DNA of 64,000 bases. It comes from Didymodactylos carnosus. Taxonomy: Eukaryota > Rotifera > Eurotatoria > Philodinida > Philodinidae. A model generated the notes under the pieces. That model saw only the letters and a list, made by a program, of their open reading frames with translations, had not been told where the DNA came from and made no database searches. The translations under genes and the position numbers were made by a program. Below are positions 40,201 through 51,426 of this stretch, piece by piece (positions within the stretch are counted from its first letter, which is position 1; the number at the start of each line of letters is the position of its first letter). The stretch covers positions 1 through 64,000 of the forward strand of contig CAJNOQ010000120.1 in the NCBI GenBank assembly GCA_905250885.1, read 5' to 3'.

Positions 40201-43103
40201 CACCTAAAAATACCATGCGTTTCCCTTTTGTATCATTAGCCTCAAACGCACGTACACGCTCAGTTATAATCTAAACGATAAAGGATTTTATTTTAATTGA
40301 GAATGGATAAAAAAATAGACAGGGATACATAATAGCGGTTTTACCGTCGTTTATGAATTCATGTACTTTTTTAAAAATTTTACTTAAAATAGCTTGAGAT
40401 TTAATCTTTGTACAAACAGAATTATACTTTTATATGTTATTAAAGAACTCATTTCTGTATGTTTGAAAGACATTTTATAATTTTATCAAATCATTAGCGA
40501 ATTACTTGCTTTCTGTGTGAATGTATGAATAATTTTTAAACATTTATCGTGCTTACGACCAATCGGTGCCAACTTAAATATAAAGTCAGGCCATAGCCAA
40601 GGTGATCTTTGTCGTTTAAAAATAATATCCGTTATTCTAAAAAGAACCAGAACAATTACTCTATTCATTGAAGGGGAAATGAAGAGTTCTTACGATACTA
40701 CAGCATTAACATATTCTGCATTTTTTTGTAATTGAGCACCCACCGTAAATCCCATTGCTGATTCTAAACAAAAATTAAACAAGAGAGCTAAAGAAGTGTA
40801 AATGATGTAAATGCTCACCGCATATAATGTCTAAAGTACATGCGGCTATTTTAGGATACATATTAAATGCATTATTGTTTTGTGCATTTTTCTCAATGAG
40901 ATTAATAAAAAGTTTTGTTTGCTCATTAAGTATGTCCACAAACGTGTTTAAAATTTCTTTTTCATGGAATGCAGGCGTTATTATTCTTCGGCGACTTTTC
41001 CATTTTGAACCAGAACTATATAAAAAACGAAAAGACCAAAGAGATATTTATAAGACGCCGACCTCTTCGTAACAAAACGTCAGAATGAACTAACTCGTTT
41101 TTTTAAGTTGAAGCTAAGACAACGTATGTGAACAACGTAAAAAGGCTTGATTTTTTATTTAGGCCGTCATTCTTTTACACGCTTGAAAATAATACACCAG
41201 TGTCTTCGCTTTTTCTGAACTTTTAGGATAAATTTCTTCTGAAAATAAAACAAAGAAAAAATACAGCTTTTTTACGTCGTTACCTAACTTAATCTGATAC
41301 TTTAAAACCAACCCGAGCTCTCTAGCTGCTTTCTGAGAGAAGAAATCTGGATACTCCCATACAACTTCGCCCAAGTATACAGAACAGCCGCCAAGATGAG
41401 ACTGTATGAACTTCCTTCCTAGCACTAGGAGAGGTAAATAAAAGCCCCAATCGTTCTGGCAGGCGTCGGCTGCAAAGTGGGCAAAAAGAGCCCTTTTTAT
41501 TTTTTGCTCTACTGCCATCAATATATGTGAAATATATCCTAGGCTACAAAATCTCATATAAAACTTTCGTTTTTCTTGTCTTCTTCAGGGTTTTCAGGGT
41601 TCTTTACGAAGTTAGTTCCAGAACGCTTTTACAGTTTTCTTACTTTTTTCAGACGACCCGGGTCTTCTAATCTATCCTGAGTTTTGAAGATTTTAGAGGG
41701 GTTTTGTATTATGTCCCAAAAAACAATACATGTTCTTCAGCAGTTTTTGACGTTTGTTCGACTTGAACAAAGAGCAAAAGCACATTATGCCACCAGCTGT
41801 GAATAAAATAATTCTTTCTGTTACATAAATATATATCTTCATACAGGCGTGCTAATATTTTGACTCAAAATATCGTTTTGTTAGCTGTATAACCGATGTT
41901 TTTTCTCATAAAAATCTTAAAAACAGAGGGGGGGCTTCTATTTCAACTATTACATGACGAGGCCGAAGGGGGTCTTCTATTTAGGAAGGGTCTTCTAATG
42001 TCATAACCCCTTTTACATTCGTAATCCTTAAGGACAAACTCTCCCTTGAATACTGTTCCATATCGTCCGAAGTTCTCGATCAATGGAAAAAGTTAGACTG
42101 AAGGTTGACTTGTGAGGGATCACTTCAAAAGTTGGGTCCTCAGAAAAACCATGTTCTATATGTTTTTTTAGGGAACGATTGGGTCTTTTTCTTATCTCTC
42201 CCAGTACTAGGATACCTATCCAAAGAAATTTTCACGGCTCGTCCTTTTATGTAAGTGGGCGGAACTATGTAGAAGTTAGGGGCCAGCAACTCGATCCCAA
42301 TCCAGCCCTAAGATCAGATCGGGTTCGAGTTGTACTAGTAGGAAACAGTATCTATTGTTCTGTATGAAAAAGATGAAAATATCGTTCCGTAGATAAAAAA
42401 ATGCTAGAACTACGCGATACTACAACATGTATCGAAAAAGTTTTGTCTAACAAGGCAAGGGTATATTTTTAATAGTCCACGAAAGTTTGGTCTAGATCGA
42501 ACGTATGGTTACCGAGCTTCTGACCGTGGGGTCCCTTAATTACGTAAAACTAACCTTGTCAGCAAACCGGTTTTAAGCCATGGTTGTAAAAAGTCATAAT
42601 CAGGTGATTTTGATAAATTTTTTGTTCCACTCAAAACTACCTATATAAGTAAGAAAAAAGACGCAAAATTCAATGGAGTATACACACTAACGTACTTACT
42701 TCGAGCCCTTCAGGATGGAAAAAAGCAATAATGGGATACATCCCGAGCCAAATCACAAAAACCAAGCTTTGTTCACTTTCTTCATGAAAACGATGTGCTT
42801 GCTGAAAAAACTCTTGAAAAATACTTAATTGAAAGTAGATGTTTCATTGAGAACCTCGTATTAAACTGCTGAATACGAACCGTACTGATCAAACGGAAGT
42901 AAGTGAAGGTTTCCGATGAATGGTATATGAGAAGAAGGTGAAGTTAGTTGTCCGTATGCACATCTCAGTATGAAATATTTTTTTAACCACTTATAACCAT
43001 AACAGAAAATCAGTATAATAAATGTAGCAAATACCAGTGTAAAAGCGAACATAATTCTGTTATCAACTCTAAAAGCAAAATCGAGCTGTATACAAAACAC
43101 CAT
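37232..43103 (-). CDS. cytochrome P450, CYP4-like
   Basis: Haem mono-oxygenase of the ER membrane; CYP4 enzymes mostly omega-hydroxylate fatty acids, but the substrate here is unknown. Thirteen exons splice into 518 codons: 43103-42886, 42823-42700, 42640-42555, 41015-40819, 40763-40694, 40636-40510, 40270-40204, 40143-40064, 40010-39908, 39146-39076, 39021-38955, 37641-37462, 37395-37232. Motifs in order are an N-terminal anchor ([16 protein letters not shown]), the C-helix [15 protein letters not shown]-helix [10 protein letters not shown]-helix [10 protein letters not shown], the PERF-like FDPDRFLPE, and haem loop [19 protein letters not shown] with its Cys ligand. An inner ATG at 43052 would give 500 residues starting right at the anchor and may be the true start. 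The intron after exon 6 appears to be GC-AG (AAA|GCAAGT), forced by the reading frame. Introns 3, 9 and 12 are 0.8-1.5 kb, the rest 50-240 nt. The gene looks intact. Confidence 0.92.
37642..38954 (-). other. 1.3-kb P450 intron 12
   Basis: It separates the exon ending [11 protein letters not shown] from the exon carrying [16 protein letters not shown]. It contains no coding frame with family resemblance and no clear terminal repeats. Small AT-rich hairpins occur, for example around 37890-37930. Confidence 0.55.
39195..39885. mobile_element. inverted-repeat element filling P450 intron 9
   Basis: Intron 9 (39147-39907) is almost wholly this element. The right arm (about 39770-39880), reverse-complemented, matches 39211-39240 plus 39331-39420, with shared stretches such as GGATTTGATTGATTTGTGCC and AATTAGATTAG. 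The left arm carries about 90 extra bp with further TGCCCG/GGCAC motifs. Arms are roughly 85% alike. No transposase frame is present. The intron still has good splice ends, so the host gene is not broken. Confidence 0.7.
41016..42554. mobile_element. P450 intron 3 with degenerate inverted transposon-like arms
   Basis: 1.54-kb intron between GLLTS and [10 protein letters not shown]. On the minus strand 41159-41557 is a 132-codon frame ([16 protein letters not shown], then [11 protein letters not shown]) of unknown family, with less AT-biased codons than the neighbours. Plus strand from about 42169 reads [14 protein letters not shown] and stays alignable at DNA level (ACGATTGGG, CTCTCC, TAGTACTAGGA), so the two are diverged inverted copies. 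A GGGTCTTCTA-type motif recurs near 41650, 41950 and 41980. It is probably an old non-autonomous element; family unknown. Confidence 0.45.
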
Positions 43104-43904
43104 TCAAAGAGAGTTATCTATAGGTAAAAGGTTTGAAAAACACCTTTTTGTTTTGATAAGTTCAAGTTGTTTTCAACTGAGCGTGTTGCAAACGTGTTTA
43201 TTTTTAATTTTTAATAGGTGATATGTGGCACATGCTCATTAACGGTCATTTAGTCATACTTACAAGAAAAGATCGCGCACAGATCATTCAAAAGGACACT
43301 TTAAAAACGCATTTTGCTTATTTCTCGAATCATAACATGTTTATTTGAGATATCTTTTAATCGGAAAAAAGCCATACCGAGTAAGGTTACTTCGTTCTTT
43401 CGTTTATTTTTTACTCGCGAAATGACTGAAACTATATTTGAAAAAACTTTTTTGTTTTCTGTTTCATTTATCTTACCTTGCATCAATCATAAGTGCAATA
43501 AAAAGCAATCTCATGAGTCACATTTCACATACTTTTTAGAAACTCTAATGTTAAGCCTACGAGAATACTTTCAGCACTAAAACGTCAACGTCGTTCATCC
43601 AGTTTGCATTGAAACCAATAACTCTGTAAAAGCTTAAGTCAAGAAACTGTTTTTGAACATCAGTTTATATTCTGCTGTTAAAGCCTATATCTGCTCCAGT
43701 CAAGAATCCTGAAAGAAATCTCCATCGGACTTTTTCAAGAATGCTGTGGAATGTTTTAATATCTTGATAATTTCACAAATTTTTTGTTAGTATTTAGACA
43801 TTCCGGTATTTGGTTTAAGGGAAGGTCGTGGACGGTCTAGGTCAACTTTCTTTTTTCCAAAAATTTTCAAAAAATCGGTAATCGTATACCACATGTACAC
43901 ACAA
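43104..43904. other. 5' flank of the P450 gene
   Basis: Non-coding, upstream of the minus-strand P450 start and before the hAT-type element. Short open frames only, with no resemblance to known families. It presumably carries the P450 promoter. Confidence 0.5.
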
Positions 43905-43912
43905 CAAATGAT

Positions 43913-44521
43913 CAGAGATGGGCAACTCCGGCTAAGTTCAACTCCAACTCTAACTCCACAGATCCCAACTCCAACTCAGATTCAACTCCAATATGAACTT
44001 ATTTTGTCTTGATTCATTTTCTTCTTTATTTTATTAGTAGTTGTTTATTTCGCTTTTGTTTACAAGAGTACACACAAAAATAGTCATTTTAACAATTGAA
44101 AATTGCATTTCAATAATGTTAATTTTGAAAGCGTACTTTTTGTCATTCTACATCGATGAGATCGGAAAAGAAAACCACTCTGTGAAAATACTCTCTCTAC
44201 CGGTGCCGACGTGGCAGGTACGCATAACAATTTTTGAGCTAATTTACTTAAAATCGGATATACTGTCTTCTTTTGAAAAATAAGTGAACTATTTTCACTT
44301 TCTTCTTTTAGAAAACTAACTATCTCGTCTTGAATAGAATTTTGTATTGTCAAAAACAAAAAATATTTTCAGAGTTGCAAAAATTTTCAACTGGAGTTGT
44401 GGAGTTGGAGTTGAAAAATCTGAACTCAGCTCAACTCTAATCTAATAAAAACGAAACTCCAACTCAACTCCAACTCCACTAAAAAGAAGCTCAACTCCGG
44501 AGTTGGAGTTGCCCATCTCTG
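43913..44521. mobile_element. 609-bp hAT deletion derivative with exact target duplication
   Basis: The ends are inverted repeats, CAGAGATGGGCAACTCC at the left and its complement at the right, close to the typical hAT terminus. Both sides are flanked by the same 8 bases, CAAATGAT (43905-43912 and 44522-44529), the target duplication expected of hAT. Clusters of AACTCC / GGAGTT hexamers lie just inside both ends, probably transposase-binding subterminal repeats. Inside, on the minus strand at 44084-44359, a 91-codon frame keeps the hAT C-terminal dimerisation domain (VPATSAPVERVFSQSG). The catalytic part is missing, so it is non-autonomous. Confidence 0.93.
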
Positions 44522-44686
44522 CAAATGATATAGACATTGTACTGTTATAGCGAATTTTCAGTATCAAATTTTTTCTACTAACACACTGCAAAAAACAAGT
44601 GTCCTGGGAACTTGTTTTTTCCAATGGAGATATCTTTAATCTTTTTTATTTTGCTGTGCCTACCTACTCGTGTGCAACAATTATTA

Positions 44687-45720
44687 AGTCGACTGAGTGA
44701 AACGTAGAGACCCAGAGCATTGCCTAGCAAAAATGTTCTTTCTTTTTCTTTCTATCCAGACTCTTTTTTTCTCGTCCGAGTCAGTCACCCGTTCTCGGTT
44801 ATCTCTGATCGTACAGATTTCCGGAAAAGATGATTGGAAAGTAAGGAAGTCGTAGATGACCAAAGATGTTAGAATATGAAAAAAATATGTAAGATGAAAT
44901 GTCCTTAGTAAATACGTTGATATAGTATAACTGCAAGATACTAGTGAGCTGCCCAAGTCCACTTTCTTATCGCATATCGCGGTTGTAAGAGAAAAATGCG
45001 ATCGCAACGTGACAATTTTTTCTTATAGTGATCGCACTCGGATCGCGCAGTCACACAGCGATCGCTAAAAAGTCGTTATTGTCGCGGTGTGATCGCGAAT
45101 TTTCGAAATATATATTCGAAAAATATATATATTATTCGTGAATTCTTCATCACGATCGCGCCGCGACAACAGCGACTTCAACAGCGAGATCTGCTGATGT
45201 ATATAGAATCCAACAGACTTACTGGAATTGCAAAGAACATCATATTCCGTAAAGGGGCATGAAAAGTATGAAAAGTAGAAGAGGTTGAAAGTATTGAATA
45301 ATACTAAAATATAATATAACAATAAATCACTCGTTGAAATTTGATCGATATTGCCACATCTTTTTAGACAACAGTACGTCACACATGTTTTTCATATTCT
45401 AACACTCCTCTAGATGACATATCTGAAGTTAGTTTTCGGATATTTGTTTTAATTAATCTATAATTAGTCCCACAAAATGAGTATATCTGTTAGAAAACTC
45501 TATCGTTTTTCCTATGAGATAATTAATTGTCACGTGATTCACTTCATAGTGAATATATGCTACAGTGCTGGATATGATGAAAGCGATACTATAGTAGAAT
45601 ATATGACATGATAATGAATCAGCTGATATAACAATGTACATTCTTCTTGAAAAATAGTTAAATTATTATTACTTTCTCGATGTTCTAATTTCATCTGTTT
45701 ACCATTCCACTCAGTCGACT
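44687..45720. mobile_element. inverted-repeat element, copy A, interrupted
   Basis: Bounded by a perfect 13-bp inverted repeat, AGTCGACTGAGTG at 44687-44699 and its complement at 45708-45720. Its outer parts (44687-44860 and 45411-45720) align with copy B at 46108 onward, about three quarters identical by eye over the first 170 bp. It is split by the nested element 44861-45410. Similarity between copies continues some 20 bp beyond the right inverted repeat (TTCCAATCTTCCCGAAG), so the true ends lie a little outside. Confidence 0.75.
44861..45410. mobile_element. 550-bp element nested in copy A
   Basis: Flanked by an exact 8-bp duplication TAGATGAC (44853-44860, 45411-45418). Copy B has the single uninterrupted TAGATGAC at 46261-46268, so the insertion point is directly visible. 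Inverted ends share GTTAGAATATGAAAAA. An interior hairpin (45071-45177) is rich in GATCGC. The 8-bp duplication suggests a hAT-like mobiliser; no transposase is encoded. Confidence 0.8.
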
Positions 45721-46107
45721 TTCCAATCTTCCCGAAGAACAGTTAGCTCTCTAGTATTTTCAAGCCTCAACGTATGTAGAGCACACAGTTCACACTATCA
45801 GAAATATATGTCTTGAGCGACACTTGCCAAAAAGAAAAGATTATATAACACAAAATACGGCGCGAGTCGAAGATAGAAAGTCTGTGCTTTGTTGCAATTT
45901 ACGGACTTTAATGTTTTCCAAAGCCACGTCGCACTTCTTTCAGTCATTAGACTGACACTTAAACATTCAGAGTGACAGTTGCGCATTCCGGTGCACACGT
46001 CTACAGTAAGATTCTTCCTTGGTGTTGGTAGAAATAAAAATTAGTAAAAAAAACAATCTGTTGTCTGTGACGAGACTGTCGTTCGTGTCAATGAGAGTTA
46101 TTAACTA

Positions 46108-47623
46108 AGCCGACCGAGTGATCGAGGAGAGTTATTCTGTTTCACCATAAAAGATTTTTCGTCTTTTCATAAGCTTTTGTTTCTCGAGTCAATCACTCGT
46201 TCTCAGCTATTTCTAATCGTAGGGATTTAGGACAAAGACCAATAGAAAGTCTAAGAGCTATAGATGACACATCTGAAATTAGTTTGTCGATATTTGCGTA
46301 CTATATGAGCTCTAAAACCTGAGCATATCTTCAAGGACTCGACCGTTTTTAATATGCGATAATTAATCGTCACGTGACATTTCATATATATATTTATGAA
46401 ATGTCACGTGACGTATACATATATGAAGCTTATTCAGTATAAACAGTGTGCAGTAACTCACTAAGTGATCACGTGCTACTTATCAGTCTATCCTGCTGTA
46501 TACACTGAACACCCATTCAATTTTATTTTTTTAATGCGGTGCGAAGCAATACCGCATTATAGTAATTCCTTTCTAGATCGAAAAAGTATCGTTTTCTGTA
46601 ACGATTTTCTCGGGAACTGGAAGGGATGCAGTAAAATTTTAAACGTGAATAGGAAACTGTGTCTGAATTAATAAATAAGCTGTTTTCAGTCTTTGCAGAT
46701 GTTCTAATGGAGAGTTAGGACGTTCGAAAGTACGTGACTTAAACGTCTGATACTTGTAATTTTCTTTCAGAAGACATCGATAATTAATCTGAGTCATTCA
46801 TGTGCAGGTGCATTTATAAGAGAGTACGCTCCCATACTATGTGATTCATTTCATGACAATGTTTTTATATGTATTCAGCGAATAATTAACGCAATGCCTG
46901 GACTCTAAATGCGTTACTGTTTTAAAGATGATCCCAATCAAAAGTACTCCAGTCGAAATATCTAGATGCTTTGGCTGGAGTATCGGTTGATATCTTTTAC
47001 TCTTTTACCTAAATATTCCAGCTAGTGCATCGAGTTAGCTAGCTGCATCAGTCGATGTATTGCCCAATATATTTGAATACACCGAGTTTTTCCCAATGAA
47101 AATGTCAATTCATGGGCAATGCTATCTAGCTGCATCGAGAGAAACATTTATCTGCATCTATATATGTCGACCAGCAAATTGACCACCGAGATGCATTGGG
47201 CGATACTCGATGCTTTTTCTATGCTTGCGATTAACGCAGTACATAAGATAAAATCTCTAGGCTATGATAAAGGTTAAAGCTTTAGACTGATAAATCATTA
47301 TTTGAACCTCACAACTCTCCCTGACTCCAGTAATCAAAACATTTTTTTGTTATGCAGGTAATCTACACGTTCTTCATCAGTTATGTGGTAAGGTTGTTGT
47401 CAAAAAAATCTTCACCTCCGGTTATCATATTTAGCTGCTTCGCACCGCATTTGCAACTCTCGCTGGCGTGATTGCCGTCTAGTTCTCTATTACCTCTAGA
47501 CTCTCTAGTTTATATAGAAATATACACATAAACTAGAGAACCTAATAATTGAGCAGTGCTGCTCATGTAAAGAAGTCAAACGGTGCATGAAGTGTTTTTC
47601 AGAAACGTATCACTTGGTCGGCT
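46108..47623. mobile_element. inverted-repeat element, copy B, interrupted
   Basis: Related to copy A. Ends are AGCCGACCGAGTG (46108-46120) and CACTTGGTCGGCT (47611-47623), inverted repeats with one mismatch. The 46108-46412 part aligns with copy A, and the right end shares CTTTCCAATCTTCCCGAAG with it. A different nested element sits at 46533-47451. A 44-bp near-perfect palindrome with two CACGTG sites is at 46369-46412. A small hairpin lies at about 47500-47538. Confidence 0.7.
46533..47451. mobile_element. 919-bp element nested in copy B
   Basis: Perfect 16-bp inverted ends, AATGCGGTGCGAAGCA at 46533-46548 and its complement at 47436-47451. The interior holds further inverted motifs around GCTAGCTGCATC and TGGGCAAT (46990-47220). 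No transposase frame and no convincing target duplication were found. Confidence 0.65.
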
Positions 47624-48991
47624 TTCCAATCTTCCCGAAGGGCAATTGGTATCTGGCTATACAAGTGCGCTTATGACAGGGGCGTGTATCCTATGGGAAG
47701 TTTGAGGCACAATGCCTCAAACAAACATAAGTGGGACGCTTTTTTGCTGTAAAAAGTCATTTTTCAGGTGGTTTCCTGAAGGCTCCGACCCCTGTGGTGG
47801 TACAAAAGGCATCAGATACTTAGGTGGAGATAGACGCCGGTGGCTTATAGATACAGGAAAGACATACAAATGATTGATTGGTTTTTCGACATTTTTTTCT
47901 CCAAATGACATCATGGACAAACCATTTATTCCTATATTCATTTGTTATCTTGTTTTTCTATGTTTCTTTTAACTTTTGTCAACAGAAAACAATTGAGCAA
48001 CAAGAACAAATGACCAAAAAGAAAAAAATACAATAAATAAATTGATTATTACAGTGTGCGCATGTGTGTGAAAACAAGAAAAATGAACGTAGCAAAAGAG
48101 ACAGACATTGATGGATAATGGAAAAATTCATGTCTTTCGCTGCTATTTAAAATTTTTTTTCTAATAAAAACCACTAATAGTACGTGAAAACATGTTTTGA
48201 GGTAGGAGGTTCAGACTGAAAATCGAGCATACTTTCGACAGATAAAAAAACAACTGGAACTTGGTATATGCGTGCAATTTAGAATAGCTACATATTTGAG
48301 GTCAGGAAAAAAGGAATTTCGTTGAAGTATATGAAATTTGTCGAAGGTCAGAAGGAAACAAACTGAACTAGACTGACAAGAAAGCTCATGGGCAAATAAC
48401 AGTAACATAAACAATACAATTAAATTGAGCAACAAAAACAGAAAATAACCCGATCCATATAGAACAGTTTGTGTGTGTTTAGTCACTTCTCAAAAGTTAA
48501 ACATTGCAGAGTATATAAAAGACAAAAAAACTGTATCAAATGGCAATTGTATCAGATCTTCAGTTTCCTCTATAATGCGATAGAGTGGAAGACTTGTTCA
48601 ACAAGAAAAACAAATGGTATCAAAGATAGCCCAAAAATGACGTATCATTTTTTGAGCAAGAGGAAAACTGATCCACTTCTATACATTAGACCTAACATCT
48701 TTGATACAAATTCTCCATTTTGTCAAAAAAATAGGACCACCTTGATTAAAATGATTGAATCTCAACTATACTGTTTAAACAAAAAATCAACAATCATGAG
48801 TACTTGAATTCTAGAACAAACAAAAGAAGAAAGAGCACTGCATCGACAACAAAAAAAATTGTGCCAAGACGAAATAACAGTGGATAGTTTTTATTCTTGT
48901 CACCAAATAAAAAAAGCACAGAGAAAAAAAATATGATTGTAATATACTTACATGTGATGATTATAGATACAAGCAAAATAAAAATTGTTCA
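47624..48991. other. intergenic, no supported gene
   Basis: AT-rich. A 23-bp palindrome (GTTTGAGGCA, 3-nt loop, complement) lies at about 47700-47722. A 74-codon minus-strand open frame (47717-47941) resembles nothing I know. A minus-strand AATAAA near 48890 may serve HAPSTR1. Confidence 0.5.
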
Positions 48992-50280
48992 TTATGTATG
49001 TCGTCCACGTTTTGTTTTATACGGTATGCCATCCGTTAAATCATCTGTCAATGCTGTAAGATAATCACGTTTTCTTGCCAAATGATTTGCAACTTGCTGA
49101 CGAAAAAAACTATCGAGTTCATTAGTGTTTGTATTGAATGATGTTTGTTGAGGTGATGAATTTGTTTGTTGTTGTTGATGACGAAAATGATTCGAATTAA
49201 TAGATGTACCTGTTGGCGTTTGTGGTAGTGATGGTGCTGTAGGTGATGAATATAAATAATTATTACTGTCATAAGCTGAAGATGACACACTGTTAGCGCT
49301 ATCCATATCTAAACAGAACAAACACAATTTCACTTGAAATCTAACTTTAGCCCAGCTGAACTGAGAGACTTATTTTTACTGGAAACTCAGACCGACAGAA
49401 CTCATCAGTAAAAGATCCTTAAAAAAATTGTACAAGTCTTCAATCGCATTTGAGTAGAGAAAATTTACCATGCATAACAAGTGCTTCTCTAAATGTTTGT
49501 AATTCATTTGTATCGATTGGTGCTGGTGGTGCTATATGTTGTTGTTGTTGTTGTTGTTGCTGTACATTGTCTGTTAAAAGACTTTCTCTTACAACTGATG
49601 AATCACATCGACGTTGTGATGAGATACTGCCAATAGGAGTTGGTCGTACAAACTGATACGGGGGCCGTCCAATTAAATAATCATAAACTTCATCTGTTCG
49701 TATATGACGACGTTGTTTTCGTCTTGCCCAACAAAGTAATTCTTTTGTTTTACGTTGTTCGCCATAAACTGTACCGAGATCAATAGCATCTTTGAAGGCA
49801 TCAAGACTCTCTACAATAAAAACAAATAAAAATAAAAACAATAATTTGTGCTCTTCCAGGTCGATTTCATACGATCGTAAACGACGATTTACGACCTCGT
49901 TATAACTATAAACCGATCGTATACCATGGTCATTTACATTGCCCTGGACTGTTATTAATTCATACCTTTATATAACATTGTGACTGATCCAGCTGCGACT
50001 TGAAATGAATTCCAATTTGCAGTACCATTTGATCGTTCTAAAGACAAACATTGATAAAAGTAATAAGAAAAAGCAATAATAGAAATAGCTTACCACGAAA
50101 CATTTTTGTTAGTGCTTTGGCAGCATTTTGAAATGAAAGAAATAGTTTTTGATTATATAAATCTTTTCCATTTTGCATACTTTCATTCATGATTTTTTCT
50201 AATTCATGTTCATATTTTGTTAGTGCATTTTCTTCGCTATCTACAATTCTGTCTGGTGAATCAGATTCCGGACTGTCCAT
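48992..50280 (-). CDS. HAPSTR1: HAPSTR1 (C16orf72) homologue
   Basis: In vertebrates HAPSTR1 is a HUWE1-associated nuclear protein that tunes stress responses. Four exons (50280-50094, 50037-49966, 49810-49469, 49308-48992) give 305 codons, against about 275 residues in human. Family landmarks: LFLSFQNAAKALTKMFRE, then NWNSFQVAAGSVTMLYKES (two related helices), DAFKDAIDLGTVYG, KTKELLCWARRKQRRHIR, DEVYDYLIGRPP, LQTFREALVMHG, and a C-terminal RQQVANHLARKR followed by KTKRGRHT, probably a nuclear signal. A poly-Gln run (about 8) and Ser/Thr/Gln-rich linkers are insertions relative to vertebrates. It lies head-to-head with the NAP1-like gene, about 1.1 kb apart. Confidence 0.88.
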
Positions 50281-51426
50281 AGCAGCCGTTTGTTACTTTA
50301 TTTTAATTATAAACTGAGAGTATATCTAAAATAAAACTTTCTTGAAATATGTTTCAATTTCCTATCGTATATTGGCATGGAGAAGAATAAATCATCGGAA
50401 GCGTCAGTTTACACCTACCGAAGTATATACACTATTAGAATACAATTACCAATATCAAGAACCAAAAAAATGTATGAATACCGAACTATAATGCTTTTGC
50501 GTACTCTGCTGCTTTTTTTTCGTTATTTGAATTTTTTCCTTTCCCTGTTTTACCCAGTCTGTCATTTTGGACAGATGCGACGAGAGGTTGCCGAAAGAGG
50601 TCGCCATCAGACACCAGATGCCTGGTCCGCTTTATTCTTTGACTCTTATATCACTTTGTATCTAGATCAGCACTTTGTTTTATGAACAGAATGAGCCTAT
50701 AAAACCTTGTCAATAGTTACTATGTATCGATTGTAGCGCTTAATTAATTTTACGAATGCACTAAGTTTGCATTCTATTACTTGTAATCTCACCCTTTACT
50801 AATATGAGGACGCGCTTTAGAATCTCTTGACATCAGATTATAAAGGCTAAGGATACTCAACCAATCAATCAGCTGTTCGGTTTTATATGGAAAAAAATGA
50901 TCGAACCAAAAAAAAAAGAAAACAAGAGACAAACAAACAAATAAATGAAGATTCATGAATTGCGTCGATCTTCTCTTTTATTTATGAAATAAATATTTGT
51001 GATTACGTCATCGAACCAAGAGATGGATGACAGTAATCATTGTGCCTGAAAAAGCTATTAAATGTGTTGATGTTTAGGTTTCTACTTACGTGGCGCAACG
51101 TTATTCTAAAAAGCTGCTTATTTCAAAGTTTTCTTGTTGAGGTATAGATAACAGAATAAACTTAGGCAAGATTACTCTCAGAAATGCAATTAAAATAGAT
51201 AAGAGATATTATGCTCTGTTGTTGTTCTGATATTAACATGCTTATATTATGCTAAACTATTTTCTAGATTTGTTTTTCTATTTACAAGCAAGAAACACAG
51301 CGACTGATATCTCGTAAGTATTTGCAACGTAGTTCTAAAAGAAAATTACCTTTTGTGCAATCAGTTTCAATAGACCCTTACACTGTTGTCTATATCACAT
51401 TTTTTTCTTTGTTTTTTAGTTCAATT
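50281..51426. promoter_or_regulatory. bidirectional promoter region of HAPSTR1 and NAP1
   Basis: The 1.1-kb gap between two divergently transcribed genes. A good donor (GTAAGTATTT, from about 51314) and a pyrimidine-rich acceptor ending near 51419 suggest a non-coding leader exon and a 5'-UTR intron for the NAP1-like gene. No TATA box or known factor site is evident. Confidence 0.45.

Noticed and set aside
45065-45382. 105-codon minus-strand frame in the nested element
   Set aside because: It crosses the GATCGC hairpin and shows no transposase motif; probably chance within a non-autonomous element.
47717-47941. 74-codon minus-strand frame
   Set aside because: No family resemblance and no supporting splice sites; the adjacent palindrome suggests repeat-derived sequence.
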